NCBI RefSeq assembly: GCF_027920545.1
Contig: NZ_CP115859.1
Span: 1,488,001-1,552,000, forward strand
Reading direction: 5' to 3'
Length of the DNA stretch: 64,000 bases
Source of the DNA: Chryseobacterium camelliae
GTDB taxonomy: Bacteria; Bacteroidota; Bacteroidia; Flavobacteriales; Weeksellaceae
Shown here: one piece after another, positions 51,566 to 60,603 of the stretch
How the letters are laid out: each line of letters starts with the position of its first letter
Numbering within the stretch: the first letter of the stretch is position 1
The notes under the pieces: model-generated
Told to the model about the DNA's origin: nothing
Database searches by the model: none
Seen by the model: the letters and a program-made list of their open reading frames with translations, nothing else
Program-made: the position numbers and the translations under genes

Positions 51566-53003
51566 GTATTTAAAGAAGACAAAAATTATCGCAACACTTG
51601 GACCGGCTTCATCGTCGAAGGAAGTAATGTTAGGATTAATGAAAGCGGGGGTTGATATTTTTAGAATCAATTTTTCACACGCAGACTATGATTTGGTGAA
51701 AGCAAATATTAAAATTATCAGAGAACTTAATAAAGAATTTGGGTACTCAGTAGGTATTTTGGGAGATTTGCAGGGTCCAAAACTGAGAGTAGGCGTCGTA
51801 AAAGAAGGTTCTTATCTGAATCCTGGAGATATTCTTACGTTCACCAATGAAAAAATTGAAGGAGATTCTACAAAAGTATATATGACTTACCAGCAATTTC
51901 CACAAGATGTAAAAGTTGGTGAAAGAATCTTGATCGATGATGGTAAATTGGTGTTGGAAGTTACCGAAACCAATGAAATCGATACTGTAAAAGCAAAAAC
52001 CATTCAAGGGGGTCCATTAAGCTCTAAAAAAGGGGTAAATCTTCCCAATACAAACGTATCTCTTCCTGCTTTAACGGAAAAAGATATTCAGGATGCTAAC
52101 TTCATGCTGGATCAGGAAGTTGACTGGATCGCGCTTTCATTCGTACGACACGCTCAGGATATTATTGATTTAAAAGAATTAATTGATAAACACCCGAAAG
52201 GTAAATTCAAAACTCCGATTATCGCAAAGATTGAAAAGCCTGAAGGAGTACAAAATATTGATGAAATTTTATTGGAATGTGACGGATTAATGGTTGCTCG
52301 TGGAGATTTGGGAGTAGAAGTTCCAATGGAAGAAGTTCCTGCTATTCAGAAAACTTTGGTTGAGAAAGCTCGATTCTACTCTAAACCTGTAATCATTGCT
52401 ACTCAGATGATGGAAACAATGATCAATAGTTTGACTCCAACAAGAGCAGAAGTAAATGACGTTGCCAATTCTGTATTGGACGGAGCTGATGCGGTAATGC
52501 TTTCAGGAGAAACTTCTGTAGGAAGATACCCGGTTCAGGTGGTTGAAAATATGGCTAAAATTGTAAAAAATATTGAAATGACCCATTTTTACCAACATAA
52601 AAATGAGCCTATTGAAAAAGATTACAATTGTATTGACGACCGGTTTATTACCAACAGAGTATGTCTTGCAGCCGTAAGAATCGCAAAAACAACAAACGTT
52701 TCTGCTATTGTTACATTAACTCATTCAGGATATACAGCATTCCAGCTTGCAGCACACAGACCGAACTCACACATTATCGTTTATAGCGGAAATAAAAGAG
52801 TTATCACAATGCTGAACCTGCTTTGGGGAGTTCATGCATATTATTATGACATGAAGAAACCAACAGACGAAACCATTATCCAGGTAAATATGTTAACGCA
52901 CAATTACGGATATATCGAAACCGGAGATTTTGTAATCAACATCAATGCTACTCCATCATACGAAGGTGGAAAAACGAATACATTGAGATTGACAACAGTT
53001 TAA
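51558..53003 (+). CDS. pyk: pyruvate kinase
   Basis: A 481-residue glycolytic enzyme making ATP and pyruvate from phosphoenolpyruvate. The N-terminus TKIIATLGPASSS, the catalytic Lys/Glu segment IIAKIEKPEGVQNIDEIL, MVARGDLGVE, and the C-terminal NPV-like domain are all present. Last gene of the acpP cluster, followed by a strong terminator. Confidence 0.99.
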   Translation: MNKYLKKTKIIATLGPASSSKEVMLGLMKAGVDIFRINFSHADYDLVKANIKIIRELNKEFGYSVGILGDLQGPKLRVGVVKEGSYLNPGDILTFTNEKIEGDSTKVYMTYQQFPQDVKVGERILIDDGKLVLEVTETNEIDTVKAKTIQGGPLSSKKGVNLPNTNVSLPALTEKDIQDANFMLDQEVDWIALSFVRHAQDIIDLKELIDKHPKGKFKTPIIAKIEKPEGVQNIDEILLECDGLMVARGDLGVEVPMEEVPAIQKTLVEKARFYSKPVIIATQMMETMINSLTPTRAEVNDVANSVLDGADAVMLSGETSVGRYPVQVVENMAKIVKNIEMTHFYQHKNEPIEKDYNCIDDRFITNRVCLAAVRIAKTTNVSAIVTLTHSGYTAFQLAAHRPNSHIIVYSGNKRVITMLNLLWGVHAYYYDMKKPTDETIIQVNMLTHNYGYIETGDFVININATPSYEGGKTNTLRLTTV

Positions 53004-53028
53004 TTAAAACTATCAGTTATTATAAAAC

Positions 53029-53057
53029 AAAACTCCCGAAACTTTCGGGAGTTTTTT
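53029..53057. terminator. terminator after pyk
   Basis: Stem AAAACTCCCGAA with TTCGGGAGTTTT, loop ACT, T-run on the plus strand. T-rich sequence also follows on the minus strand, so it can serve the convergent aldehyde dehydrogenase gene too. Confidence 0.92.
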
Positions 53058-53076
53058 ATATTTAGATCTATCCGGT

Positions 53077-54369
53077 TTAATTTCCTACAACGGTTTTTGC
53101 CGTTACAAATTCTTTTAAAGCCAGTAAAGATAGCTCAGTACCGTAACCGGAAGCTTTGGATCCCCCGAAAGGAAAGCGCGGGTCAGAGCTTGTCATTCTG
53201 TTGATATTTACCGTTCCGGATTCAAGGTTTTCGATAAAGAATAACTGACGGTCTTTATCAGCAGTCCAGACAGAATTTGAAAGTCCGAAAGGAATATCAT
53301 TAGCCATCTGTAAAGCTTCCTCATCATTTTTGGCAATCATCACCATTCCAAGAGGTCCGAAAAGCTCTTCTTCTAAGATCGGATTGTCTTTCTTCACTCG
53401 AATTAACCCCGGTTTAAACTCAACAGCAGAAATTCTTTCCAACGGAATAATAATCTCAGCTCCGTTTTCTAAGGCTTTTTTTAATTGTTTTTCTAAATCA
53501 TCAGCTAAATCCGGTCTCGCCATTCCTGTGATCTTAGTTTCTTTATTCATCGGATCTCCGACTACATATTTTTTATATTCTTCAATGAATTTAGGAAGAA
53601 AAACATTTTCCACCTTCTCATCAATAATAAACCTTTTGGCTGCAGTACAAGTTTGTCCGCAGTTTTGAAGCCTGGATTTTACTCCGGCTTTTGCAGCTTC
53701 ATCCAGGTCAGCATCATCAAAAACAATAAATGCATCACTTCCCCCTAATTCAAGTAAAGATTTCTTAATGTTTAAGCCTGCTATCGAAGCCACTTCTCCA
53801 CCCGCTTTTCCACTTCCTGTAAGACTTACTCCTTTTACAACAGGATGTTCCAAAATTTCTTTTACAGCTTTATGTCCCACTTCAAGATTCTGGAAAATAC
53901 CTTCCGGGAAACCGGCTTCCAAAAGCACTTCTTCAATAGCATTTCCGCTTCCGAAGCAAATTGATGCATGCTTAAGAACAACTGTATTTCCTGCTAAAAT
54001 TGCAGGAATAGCAAACCTCAACACCTGCCAAAAAGGAAAGTTCCAAGGCATTACTCCTAAAATCACACCTTTCGGAACATAATGAACTTCTGAATAAGAA
54101 AACTCGGAGTCTACTTTCTCCGGTTTTAACATGTTCTCGGCATCTGCATAATAATTCATCATTAAAGCACATTTTTCCACCTCGGCAATCGATTCTGAAA
54201 TCGGCTTATTCATCTCTTGAGTAATGATCGTACCAAATCTTTCAGCATTGTTCTTTAAAATTCCTGCAGCTTTTGCAATGAGTTTTTGTTTCTCTTCGAA
54301 TGGTACTTTTCTCCATTCTGAAAATGCCTTATCTCCCTTGATAAGTTTATTTTCAATTGATTGTTCCAT
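53077..54369 (-). CDS. NAD(P)-dependent aldehyde dehydrogenase (succinate-semialdehyde type)
   Basis: A 430-residue enzyme oxidising aldehydes to acids. Motifs in order: MPWNFPFWQV (oxyanion Asn), KHASICFGSG (cofactor), LTGSGKAGGEVAS, LELGGSDAF with the general-base Glu, and GQTCTAAKRF with the nucleophilic Cys. It is somewhat shorter than the usual 450-490 residues, mainly at the N-terminus. The closest group by motif is YneI/SSADH. It lies beside hut genes but no shared pathway is certain. Confidence 0.93.
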   Translation of the reverse strand: MEQSIENKLIKGDKAFSEWRKVPFEEKQKLIAKAAGILKNNAERFGTIITQEMNKPISESIAEVEKCALMMNYYADAENMLKPEKVDSEFSYSEVHYVPKGVILGVMPWNFPFWQVLRFAIPAILAGNTVVLKHASICFGSGNAIEEVLLEAGFPEGIFQNLEVGHKAVKEILEHPVVKGVSLTGSGKAGGEVASIAGLNIKKSLLELGGSDAFIVFDDADLDEAAKAGVKSRLQNCGQTCTAAKRFIIDEKVENVFLPKFIEEYKKYVVGDPMNKETKITGMARPDLADDLEKQLKKALENGAEIIIPLERISAVEFKPGLIRVKKDNPILEEELFGPLGMVMIAKNDEEALQMANDIPFGLSNSVWTADKDRQLFFIENLESGTVNINRMTSSDPRFPFGGSKASGYGTELSLLALKEFVTAKTVVGN

Positions 54370-54509
54370 ACTGTAATTTCTGTTTTTAAACTCGAACCAA
54401 TGAGTTTAATGAGTGCTTTTTTCTAAAGCATCATGTAAGCAACAAATTTTGTTCCTTAGGGTTAAATAAAATAATGATTTTCTCTATCGGAAGAATATGA
54501 TTTTATTGT

Positions 54510-55430
54510 TTACACCATAAACCACTCATTCATAAGACATGCCGCCAATCTCGCTGTTCTCTCCTGAATGTCAAATAACGGATTTACTTCTGCCACGTCT
54601 AAAGCCAACAACTTTTTATTTTTTAAAATATGCCTGTAAAAATGCATAAATGTCGCGTCTGCAAAAATCCCATTGTAAGCAGAAGCCGAAACTCCCGGAG
54701 CAATGGAAGCATTAAAAACATCCATACAAATTGTTAAATAAACATAATCTACACTTTCCAGCAGCTCATCTATCCTTTGATAAATTGACGGCAGGTTTTC
54801 AAAGAAAAGTTCATCAGCCAAAATATATTTCATCCCATATTGATGAGCGGTATCAAATAATTTCAACGTATTGGAATTTCTTTGAATCCCGATATGTAAC
54901 GAATGAATGTCTCCTTCCTGTGCAATTTGCCAAAATCCTGTCCCTGAGCTTGCTCCTACGCCTTTTTCAGGTTGTCTGTTATCAAAATGAGCATCAATAT
55001 TAATAATTCCGATTTTTTGCTCCGGAAAAGCAGTTTTTACCCCGAGATAATGAGCATAGGTAACTTCATGACCTCCTCCTAGAACCATTGACTTCCCTCC
55101 TTTCAATAAAACTTTGGAGACATTTTTGGCAAGATTGTTCTGAGTATTCTCCAAATTTCCGTCTTCACAAGTAATATTTCCAAAATCAAGCAGCGAAAAA
55201 TCAGGAAGAATCACCGGAAAATTGGCCATATTTTTCCTGATCACACATGGAGCATCTTTTGCTCCATGTCTTCCTTTATTCCGTCGAACACCCTCATCTA
55301 CCGCAAATCCGTGTAAAACGAAATCATTCGTTGAAATTGCATCGTAATTCGTTTCTTCTTTTACTCTTTGAAAGAGCCTGTGATAAAGAAGTTCTTCTCC
55401 GTCTAATCTTCCCTGCCAGATCTTTTTCAT
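54510..55430 (-). CDS. hutG: formimidoylglutamase (arginase superfamily)
   Basis: A 306-residue ureohydrolase of histidine breakdown, cleaving N-formimidoyl-glutamate to glutamate and formamide. Manganese-site motifs are GGGHEVTYAH and INIDAHFDNR. In the third motif (CMDVFNASIAPGVSA) the first Asp of the usual DxD is Cys. EVNPLFD carries the last conserved Glu. The assignment rests on the nearby hutI and the GVGASSGT segment. A small membrane protein lies between it and hutI. Confidence 0.9.
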   Translation of the reverse strand: MKKIWQGRLDGEELLYHRLFQRVKEETNYDAISTNDFVLHGFAVDEGVRRNKGRHGAKDAPCVIRKNMANFPVILPDFSLLDFGNITCEDGNLENTQNNLAKNVSKVLLKGGKSMVLGGGHEVTYAHYLGVKTAFPEQKIGIINIDAHFDNRQPEKGVGASSGTGFWQIAQEGDIHSLHIGIQRNSNTLKLFDTAHQYGMKYILADELFFENLPSIYQRIDELLESVDYVYLTICMDVFNASIAPGVSASAYNGIFADATFMHFYRHILKNKKLLALDVAEVNPLFDIQERTARLAACLMNEWFMV

Positions 55431-55507
55431 TATTAATAATTTTAATTCACGTATATAGTTGTGCTGCTGAAATTTATAATTTATTTTTTTAATACTAAGT
55501 AGTATTA

Positions 55508-55774
55508 TTACCTAATCTTACTTGCTAAATTTTTGAATATACATTTTATGATTTGTAAAATGCAAAGTATGCATCTAATTAAAAAGTAGAAAGACAGTAA
55601 TGCTATTAGAAGAAAAAAAATAACAAGAAATCCAGAATAAATTATTCTCCAAAAACGTTGTTCCTCTTTTATCCAATCTATATTATTCCACAGAAACTGG
55701 AAAAATTCAACAATTTTTAATGATATTATAAAGAGAACAAAATAAATAACCAGACTTTTAACTGCTTTCAACAT
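55508..55774 (-). CDS. small two-span membrane protein, function unknown
   Basis: An 88-residue hydrophobic protein with two membrane segments (about 5-24 and 47-75) separated by a polar stretch (WNNIDWIKEEQRFWR). I do not recognise the family. It lies 10 nt after hutI and 77 nt before hutG on the same strand, so it is probably co-transcribed with them; no role in histidine use is implied by its sequence. Cys residues in the second span (LIRCILCILQIIKC) are notable. Confidence 0.6.
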   Translation of the reverse strand: MLKAVKSLVIYFVLFIISLKIVEFFQFLWNNIDWIKEEQRFWRIIYSGFLVIFFLLIALLSFYFLIRCILCILQIIKCIFKNLASKIR

Positions 55775-55784
55775 AGCAAAGTTT

Positions 55785-57008
55785 TTATATTAAATCTCCA
55801 TTAATATAAACGCTTTCCGCTTTCAAACTCCCTTGATTATAAAGAACATTTTGGAAATTATTGGTTTTAAAAGTTACAAAATCAGCTTTCAAACCTTCTG
55901 CTAATCTTCCTCTATCTTCCAAAGCAAGTGCAAAAGCCGAACGGAACGTCATTCCTGCCAAAACTTCTGCTGTTGTCAATTTTTCAAATGTTGCTAAAAT
56001 TGAAGCTTGTGTGATTAAATTTCCCATCGGTGCAGAACCCGGATTCCAGTCACTCGCAATCGCTACGATTGCTCCTGCATCCAAAAGTTTTCTAGCCGGA
56101 GTAAATTTCTCTCCTAATCCTAAACTTGCACCCGGTAAAGCCGTCGCAACGGTGTCAGATTTCGCTAAAAATTCAATATCTTCATCAATGGTCGCTTCCA
56201 GATGATCTGCAGATTGTGCACCAACTTCCACCGCAATTCTGGAACTTCCAGGCGTGAACTGATCCGCATGAACCGTAATTTCAAAACCTAAGTCTTTCGT
56301 TTTAAGCAAGAAATCTTTACTTTCTTCAGGCTGAAATGCTGATTTTTCTATGAAGATATCAACACGTTTTGCCAGGTTTTCTTCTTTTACTTTTGGCAAA
56401 ATTTCAGTTAAAATATAGTGTAAATATTCTTCGTTGCTCCCTTCAAAATCCCTTGGTTTCAAATGTGCCGAAAGACAAGTAGGAACTAAAGTCGCCTTTG
56501 TCTGTTCCTGAGCTTTTTTAATGATACGAAGCATTTTCAGTTCGTTTTCTACATCCAAGCCATACCCGCTTTTCACTTCAATGGTTGTAATTCCCAGAGT
56601 AATTAAAAAGTCAATTCTTTCCAGCAAAGTTTTTAACAATTCTTCTTCCGAAGCATTTCTTGTATGTTGAACAGAACTCCAGATTCCTCCTCCGCTTTCT
56701 GCAATTTCCAGGTACGTTTTCCCTGCATTACGCATGGCAAAATCATTCGCACGGTTTCCGCCAAAGCAAATATGAGTGTGAGAATCTACGAAGGCCGGAA
56801 GAACAATTTGTTCGCCTTCAACCGCTTCAATTTCTATATTTTGATGTTCAGATTTTAATGTTTCAAAATTTCCAACTTGTTGGATTTTACCATTGTTAAT
56901 TAAAATTCCACCATCAACGATAATTTCCAGTTGTTCGTCAGAAAGTTTTCCTCTTAAGGGAAGATGAGCAAGGGTTACAACCTGCTTGAAAGGACCTATA
57001 AGTTTCAT
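55785..57008 (-). CDS. hutI: imidazolonepropionase
   Basis: A 407-residue amidohydrolase opening the imidazolone ring in histidine catabolism. VDSHTHICFGGNR provides the first two His metal ligands. EITVHADQFTPG, QSADHLEATID, and ASDWNPGSAP give the further metal and catalytic residues. The end (VTFKTNNFQNVLYNQG) is typical of HutI. It heads a group with a small membrane protein and hutG; hutH and hutU are not in the window. Confidence 0.95.
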   Translation of the reverse strand: MKLIGPFKQVVTLAHLPLRGKLSDEQLEIIVDGGILINNGKIQQVGNFETLKSEHQNIEIEAVEGEQIVLPAFVDSHTHICFGGNRANDFAMRNAGKTYLEIAESGGGIWSSVQHTRNASEEELLKTLLERIDFLITLGITTIEVKSGYGLDVENELKMLRIIKKAQEQTKATLVPTCLSAHLKPRDFEGSNEEYLHYILTEILPKVKEENLAKRVDIFIEKSAFQPEESKDFLLKTKDLGFEITVHADQFTPGSSRIAVEVGAQSADHLEATIDEDIEFLAKSDTVATALPGASLGLGEKFTPARKLLDAGAIVAIASDWNPGSAPMGNLITQASILATFEKLTTAEVLAGMTFRSAFALALEDRGRLAEGLKADFVTFKTNNFQNVLYNQGSLKAESVYINGDLI

Positions 57009-57098
57009 TTATTTAGTTTAAAGCTAAAATTTAGATAAATAATTATTGAACTTATTTTGCTTAGATGCTTTCAGCATGACAAAAAAAACGCATAAAGC

Positions 57099-57118
57099 TT
57101 GTCATTCCGAAGGAATCT
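57099..57118 (+). repeat. third copy of the TTGTCATTNCGNAGGAAT repeat
   Basis: TTGTCATTCCGAAGGAATCT in the 261-nt gap between hutI and ruvB, close to the two copies at 7577-7655 in sequence. An ATGACAA word 23 nt upstream forms a short inverted partner with TTGTCAT. No gene is seen in this gap. Confidence 0.65.
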
Positions 57119-57269
57119 CAGCATAGAAATAAGCAAAAGAGTTTTATGTTATTTTCTCTCTCAAAAATACTCAAAATATCTCTTCTGCTCAAATCTTAAT
57201 TTTTCCTGAATAACAGTCTTTACACCTTAACCTAAATTTCCTATCTTTACGGTAAATGAAATTGAATTA

Positions 57270-58292
57270 ATGCCTGATTTTTTACATCCAGATAAAGATA
57301 ATTACTCCCGTGAAGAGCTTATACAGGAAGAACAGATTCGTCCCCAGAGCTTTAAGGATTTTGCAGGACAAAGAAAAACTTTGGAAAATCTCGAGGTTTT
57401 CGTAACTGCTGCCAAAAAACGCGGTGGCGCACTCGATCATGTTTTATTGCATGGCCCCCCCGGCTTAGGAAAGACCACTTTAGCAAATATAATTGCGAAT
57501 GAATTGGGTGTAAACTGTAAAATCACATCGGGTCCAGTTTTGGATAAACCCGGAAGCTTAGCCGGTTTATTGACCAATCTTGAGGAAAACGATGTTCTCT
57601 TCATAGATGAAATTCACAGATTGTCTCCCATTGTAGAAGAATATCTGTATTCTGCCATGGAAGATTACAAAATTGACATCATGCTGGAAACCGGCCCGAA
57701 TGCGAGAAGCGTTCAGATTGGTTTAAATCCTTTTACTTTAGTCGGAGCCACAACAAGAAGCGGAATGCTGACCAAGCCTATGCTGGCCAGATTCGGAATC
57801 CAAAGCAGGCTTGAATATTATACGATTGAATTATTATCAATGATTATCATTCGAAGCGCAAGAGTTTTGGGAGTGAAAATTTATGAAGATGCAGCCATTG
57901 AAATTGCAAGAAGAAGCCGCGGAACCCCGAGAATTGCCAATGCACTTTTAAGAAGAGTTCGTGATTTTGCCGAAATAAAAGGGAATGGCGAGATTGAAAT
58001 CAACATCACAAAATACGCTCTTGATTCTTTGAATGTAGATGAACACGGTTTGGATGAAATGGATAACAAAATCATGCGGGTGATGATTGAAAATTTCAAA
58101 GGAAAGCCGGTAGGAATTTCCGCACTGGCGACATCAATCGCAGAAAATCCCGAAACATTGGAAGAGGTTTATGAACCGTTTTTGATTCAGGAAGGATTTA
58201 TTATCAGAACTCCAAGAGGTCGTGAAGTGACTGAAAAAGCCTACAAACATTTGAATATTGCCAAACCAAAAAATCCCGGGGAACTTTTTTAG
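57270..58292 (+). CDS. ruvB: Holliday junction branch-migration DNA helicase RuvB
   Basis: A 340-residue AAA+ ATPase. Walker [10 protein letters not shown] (62-70), Walker B FIDEIHRL (111-118), sensor 1 GATTRSG, and the C-terminal winged helix ([16 protein letters not shown]) are complete. It moves Holliday junctions with RuvA during recombination. TATCTTTA, one base off the -7 consensus, lies 20 nt upstream. Confidence 0.99.
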   Translation: MPDFLHPDKDNYSREELIQEEQIRPQSFKDFAGQRKTLENLEVFVTAAKKRGGALDHVLLHGPPGLGKTTLANIIANELGVNCKITSGPVLDKPGSLAGLLTNLEENDVLFIDEIHRLSPIVEEYLYSAMEDYKIDIMLETGPNARSVQIGLNPFTLVGATTRSGMLTKPMLARFGIQSRLEYYTIELLSMIIIRSARVLGVKIYEDAAIEIARRSRGTPRIANALLRRVRDFAEIKGNGEIEINITKYALDSLNVDEHGLDEMDNKIMRVMIENFKGKPVGISALATSIAENPETLEEVYEPFLIQEGFIIRTPRGREVTEKAYKHLNIAKPKNPGELF

Positions 58293-58335
58293 TTTAAGGT
58301 TTTATTGATGTTTTAAAGTTTATTATTGATCAAAG

Positions 58336-58947
58336 ATGTTTATCCCTAAATTATATAAAAGCGAAGATATTAATCTGATGAAAGAAATTATCAGGGAAAA
58401 TTCTTTTGCTTTATTGATTTCTTCTGTCGACAAAATCCGGGCAACGCATTCTATGATGATGCTGAATGAAGATGATTCTGAAAATATGTATATTGAAACG
58501 CATATTTCAAGGGCAAATCCGCAAGCGAAAAGTCTAAAAAACGGAGATGAAGTGCTTTGTGATTTTTTGGGAGCCCATACCTATATTTCGAGCAGCTGGT
58601 ACGATCACATCAATGTTTCAACATGGAATTATGAAGCGGTACAGATTTACGGAACAATTGAAGTGATGAATGATGCAGAACTTTATCACCATTTAGATAA
58701 ATTAACTTCCAAATACGAAAATTCTCAGCAATGTCCGATGATGGTGAAAGATATGGGAAAAGAGTTTGTGGAAAAGGAAATGAAAGGCGCTTTTGGTTTA
58801 AAAATAATTCCGACTGAGATTTTTATTAAACAAAAACTATCCCAGAACAGAAAAGAACCTGATTTCCAAAATATTATTTCAAACCTTGAAAATGGGGATG
58901 AAAACGGAAAACGAATTGCAGAAAAAATGAAACTGTTACTTAAATAA
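58336..58947 (+). CDS. PaiB-like FMN-binding protein
   Basis: A 203-residue protein of the PaiB family (FMN-binding split barrel). MFIPKLYK at the start, THSMMMLNE, HISRANPQAKSL and the AHTYISSSWY/WNYEAVQIYGT segments are diagnostic. B. subtilis PaiB is described as a transcriptional repressor, but many members may simply be flavin-binding enzymes. It lies 43 nt after ruvB and before an MBL hydrolase. Confidence 0.93.
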   Translation: MFIPKLYKSEDINLMKEIIRENSFALLISSVDKIRATHSMMMLNEDDSENMYIETHISRANPQAKSLKNGDEVLCDFLGAHTYISSSWYDHINVSTWNYEAVQIYGTIEVMNDAELYHHLDKLTSKYENSQQCPMMVKDMGKEFVEKEMKGAFGLKIIPTEIFIKQKLSQNRKEPDFQNIISNLENGDENGKRIAEKMKLLLK

Positions 58948-58972
58948 TACATTATAAAAAACTTAATATTAT

Positions 58973-59839
58973 ATGAAATTATATCCTATACAATGCGGAA
59001 AATTTAAATTAGACGGCGGTGCTATGTTCGGAGTCGTCCCAAAGAGTCTGTGGGAAAAAACCAATCCGGCAGACGAAAGAAACCTTATCGAACTGGGAAC
59101 ACGCTCTCTTCTTGTGGAAGACGGGAAAAAATTAATTTTAATTGATTGCGGTCTCGGAAACAAGCAGGATGATAAATTTTTCGGACATTATTCGCTTTGG
59201 GGAGATGATAATTTAGACAAAAACTTAAAAAAATATGGTTTTGTAAGAGAAGATATTACAGATGTTTTCCTTACTCATCTTCACTTCGACCACTGTGGTG
59301 GGGCTATCGAATGGAATGATGACAGAACCGGCTACAGACCCGCATTTAAAAACGCTCAATTCTGGACCAATGAAAACCATTGGCAGTGGGCAACTGAACC
59401 TAACGCACGCGAGAAAGCAAGCTTTTTAAAGGAAAATATCATTCCAATGCAGGAAAGCGGACAATTGAACTTTTTACCGCTCCCCAAAACAGGTAACTAT
59501 GGCTTTGCTCCCGATTTGAAAATGGATGTGATTTTTGTCGATGGCCATACTGAAAAGCAAATGCTGCCTGTCATTCAATATCAGGATAAAACCATAGTTT
59601 TTGCAGCCGATTTGATTCCTACAGCGGGACATATCAACCAAGTGTATGTGATGGGATATGATACAAGACCGCTTTTAACATTAGAAGAAAAAGGAAAGTT
59701 CTTGAAGCAATGTGTGGATAATGAATACCTGCTGTATTTTGAACACGATGCCCATAATGAATTAGCAAGTCTTAAAATGACTGAAAAAGGGGTAAGATTG
59801 GATGAGATTTTTAGTTTTAACGATGTTTTTGGATATTAA
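58973..59839 (+). CDS. MBL-fold metallo-hydrolase
   Basis: A 288-residue metallo-beta-lactamase-fold hydrolase without a signal peptide. The metal site is THLHFDHCGG (His102, His104, Asp106, His107), DGHTEKQM (third site His) and YFEHDAH near the C-terminus. The layout resembles AHL-lactonase-like and other quorum-quenching-type MBL enzymes, but no substrate can be assigned. coaE follows 8 nt later. Confidence 0.92.
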   Translation: MKLYPIQCGKFKLDGGAMFGVVPKSLWEKTNPADERNLIELGTRSLLVEDGKKLILIDCGLGNKQDDKFFGHYSLWGDDNLDKNLKKYGFVREDITDVFLTHLHFDHCGGAIEWNDDRTGYRPAFKNAQFWTNENHWQWATEPNAREKASFLKENIIPMQESGQLNFLPLPKTGNYGFAPDLKMDVIFVDGHTEKQMLPVIQYQDKTIVFAADLIPTAGHINQVYVMGYDTRPLLTLEEKGKFLKQCVDNEYLLYFEHDAHNELASLKMTEKGVRLDEIFSFNDVFGY

Positions 59840-59847
59840 TTTAAATT

Positions 59848-60480
59848 ATGGAAGAATTACATTCAGAAGCCCAGAAAGCAGAACCTGATCCGTTATCAGC
59901 TCCCAAAATAATCGGTTTAACAGGCGGAATCGGTTCAGGAAAAACTACGGTTGCAAAATTCATTGAAGAGTTTGGATTTCCTGTATATTATTCGGATGAC
60001 AGAGCAAAGGATATTGTAAATGACAACGATGATTTGAAAGAAAAAATCAAAGATCTTTTAGGAGATGAAGCATATGAGAATGGAATGTATAACAGAAAGT
60101 TTGTTGCTGAAAAAGTTTTTAATAATAAAGATCTATTGCAAAGCTTAAATGCGATTATCCACCCTGCTGTTCGTATTGATTTTGAAGATTGGGTAAAAAA
60201 GCAGACCAAATATCTGGTTTTTAAAGAAACTGCTTTATTGTTTGAACTCAAGCTCAACCGGCAATGTTATCAGTCCGTTCTGGTAACTGCCGAGGATAAT
60301 ATCAGAGCAAAAAGAGTGATGGACAGGGACGGAAAAACCTACCGGGAAGTAGAAACCATCATGGAAAAGCAAATGCCCGAAAAAGATAAAATAAAATTGG
60401 CAAACCATATTATCTACAACAATACAAATTTAGAAGACCTGAAGGAACAAACCGAAAAAATCATCTTTAGTATTGAATAA
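59848..60480 (+). CDS. coaE: dephospho-CoA kinase
   Basis: A 210-residue kinase performing the last step of coenzyme A synthesis. GLTGGIGSGKTT (P-loop, 23-34) and VYYSDDRAKDIV follow a 20-residue N-terminal extension (EELHSEAQKAEPDPLSAPK) not seen in most CoaE; a GTG/ATG start further in is not available, so the extension is probably real. The lid region DRDGKTYREVETIMEKQMP is normal. Confidence 0.96.
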   Translation: MEELHSEAQKAEPDPLSAPKIIGLTGGIGSGKTTVAKFIEEFGFPVYYSDDRAKDIVNDNDDLKEKIKDLLGDEAYENGMYNRKFVAEKVFNNKDLLQSLNAIIHPAVRIDFEDWVKKQTKYLVFKETALLFELKLNRQCYQSVLVTAEDNIRAKRVMDRDGKTYREVETIMEKQMPEKDKIKLANHIIYNNTNLEDLKEQTEKIIFSIE

Positions 60481-60483
60481 AAT

Positions 60484-60520
60484 AAAAACTCGTTGGAAAG
60501 ATATCCAATGAGTTTTTTTA
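60484..60520 (+). terminator. terminator after coaE
   Basis: Stem AAAAACTCGTTGGA with TCCAATGAGTTTTT (one G-T pair), 6-nt loop, T-run on the plus strand. Confidence 0.88.
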
Positions 60521-60551
60521 TGTTTAAAATTATTGAAAATATCAATAAAAA

Positions 60552-60579
60552 AATAAGCCCTCATTTCTGAGAGCTTATT
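60552..60579 (-). terminator. terminator after the T9SS surface-protein gene
   Basis: Stem AATAAGC/GCTTATT and CTCA/TGAG with one mismatch, loop TTTC, T-run on the minus strand, 24 nt after the stop at 60604. Confidence 0.7.
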
Positions 60580-60603
60580 CTATTATTTAAATGTTATAAT
60601 CAA

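Noticed and set aside
58336..58947. PaiB-like gene as evidence of a sporulation or protease regulation system
   Set aside because: The partner PaiA acetyltransferase is absent and the family is widespread with uncertain roles.
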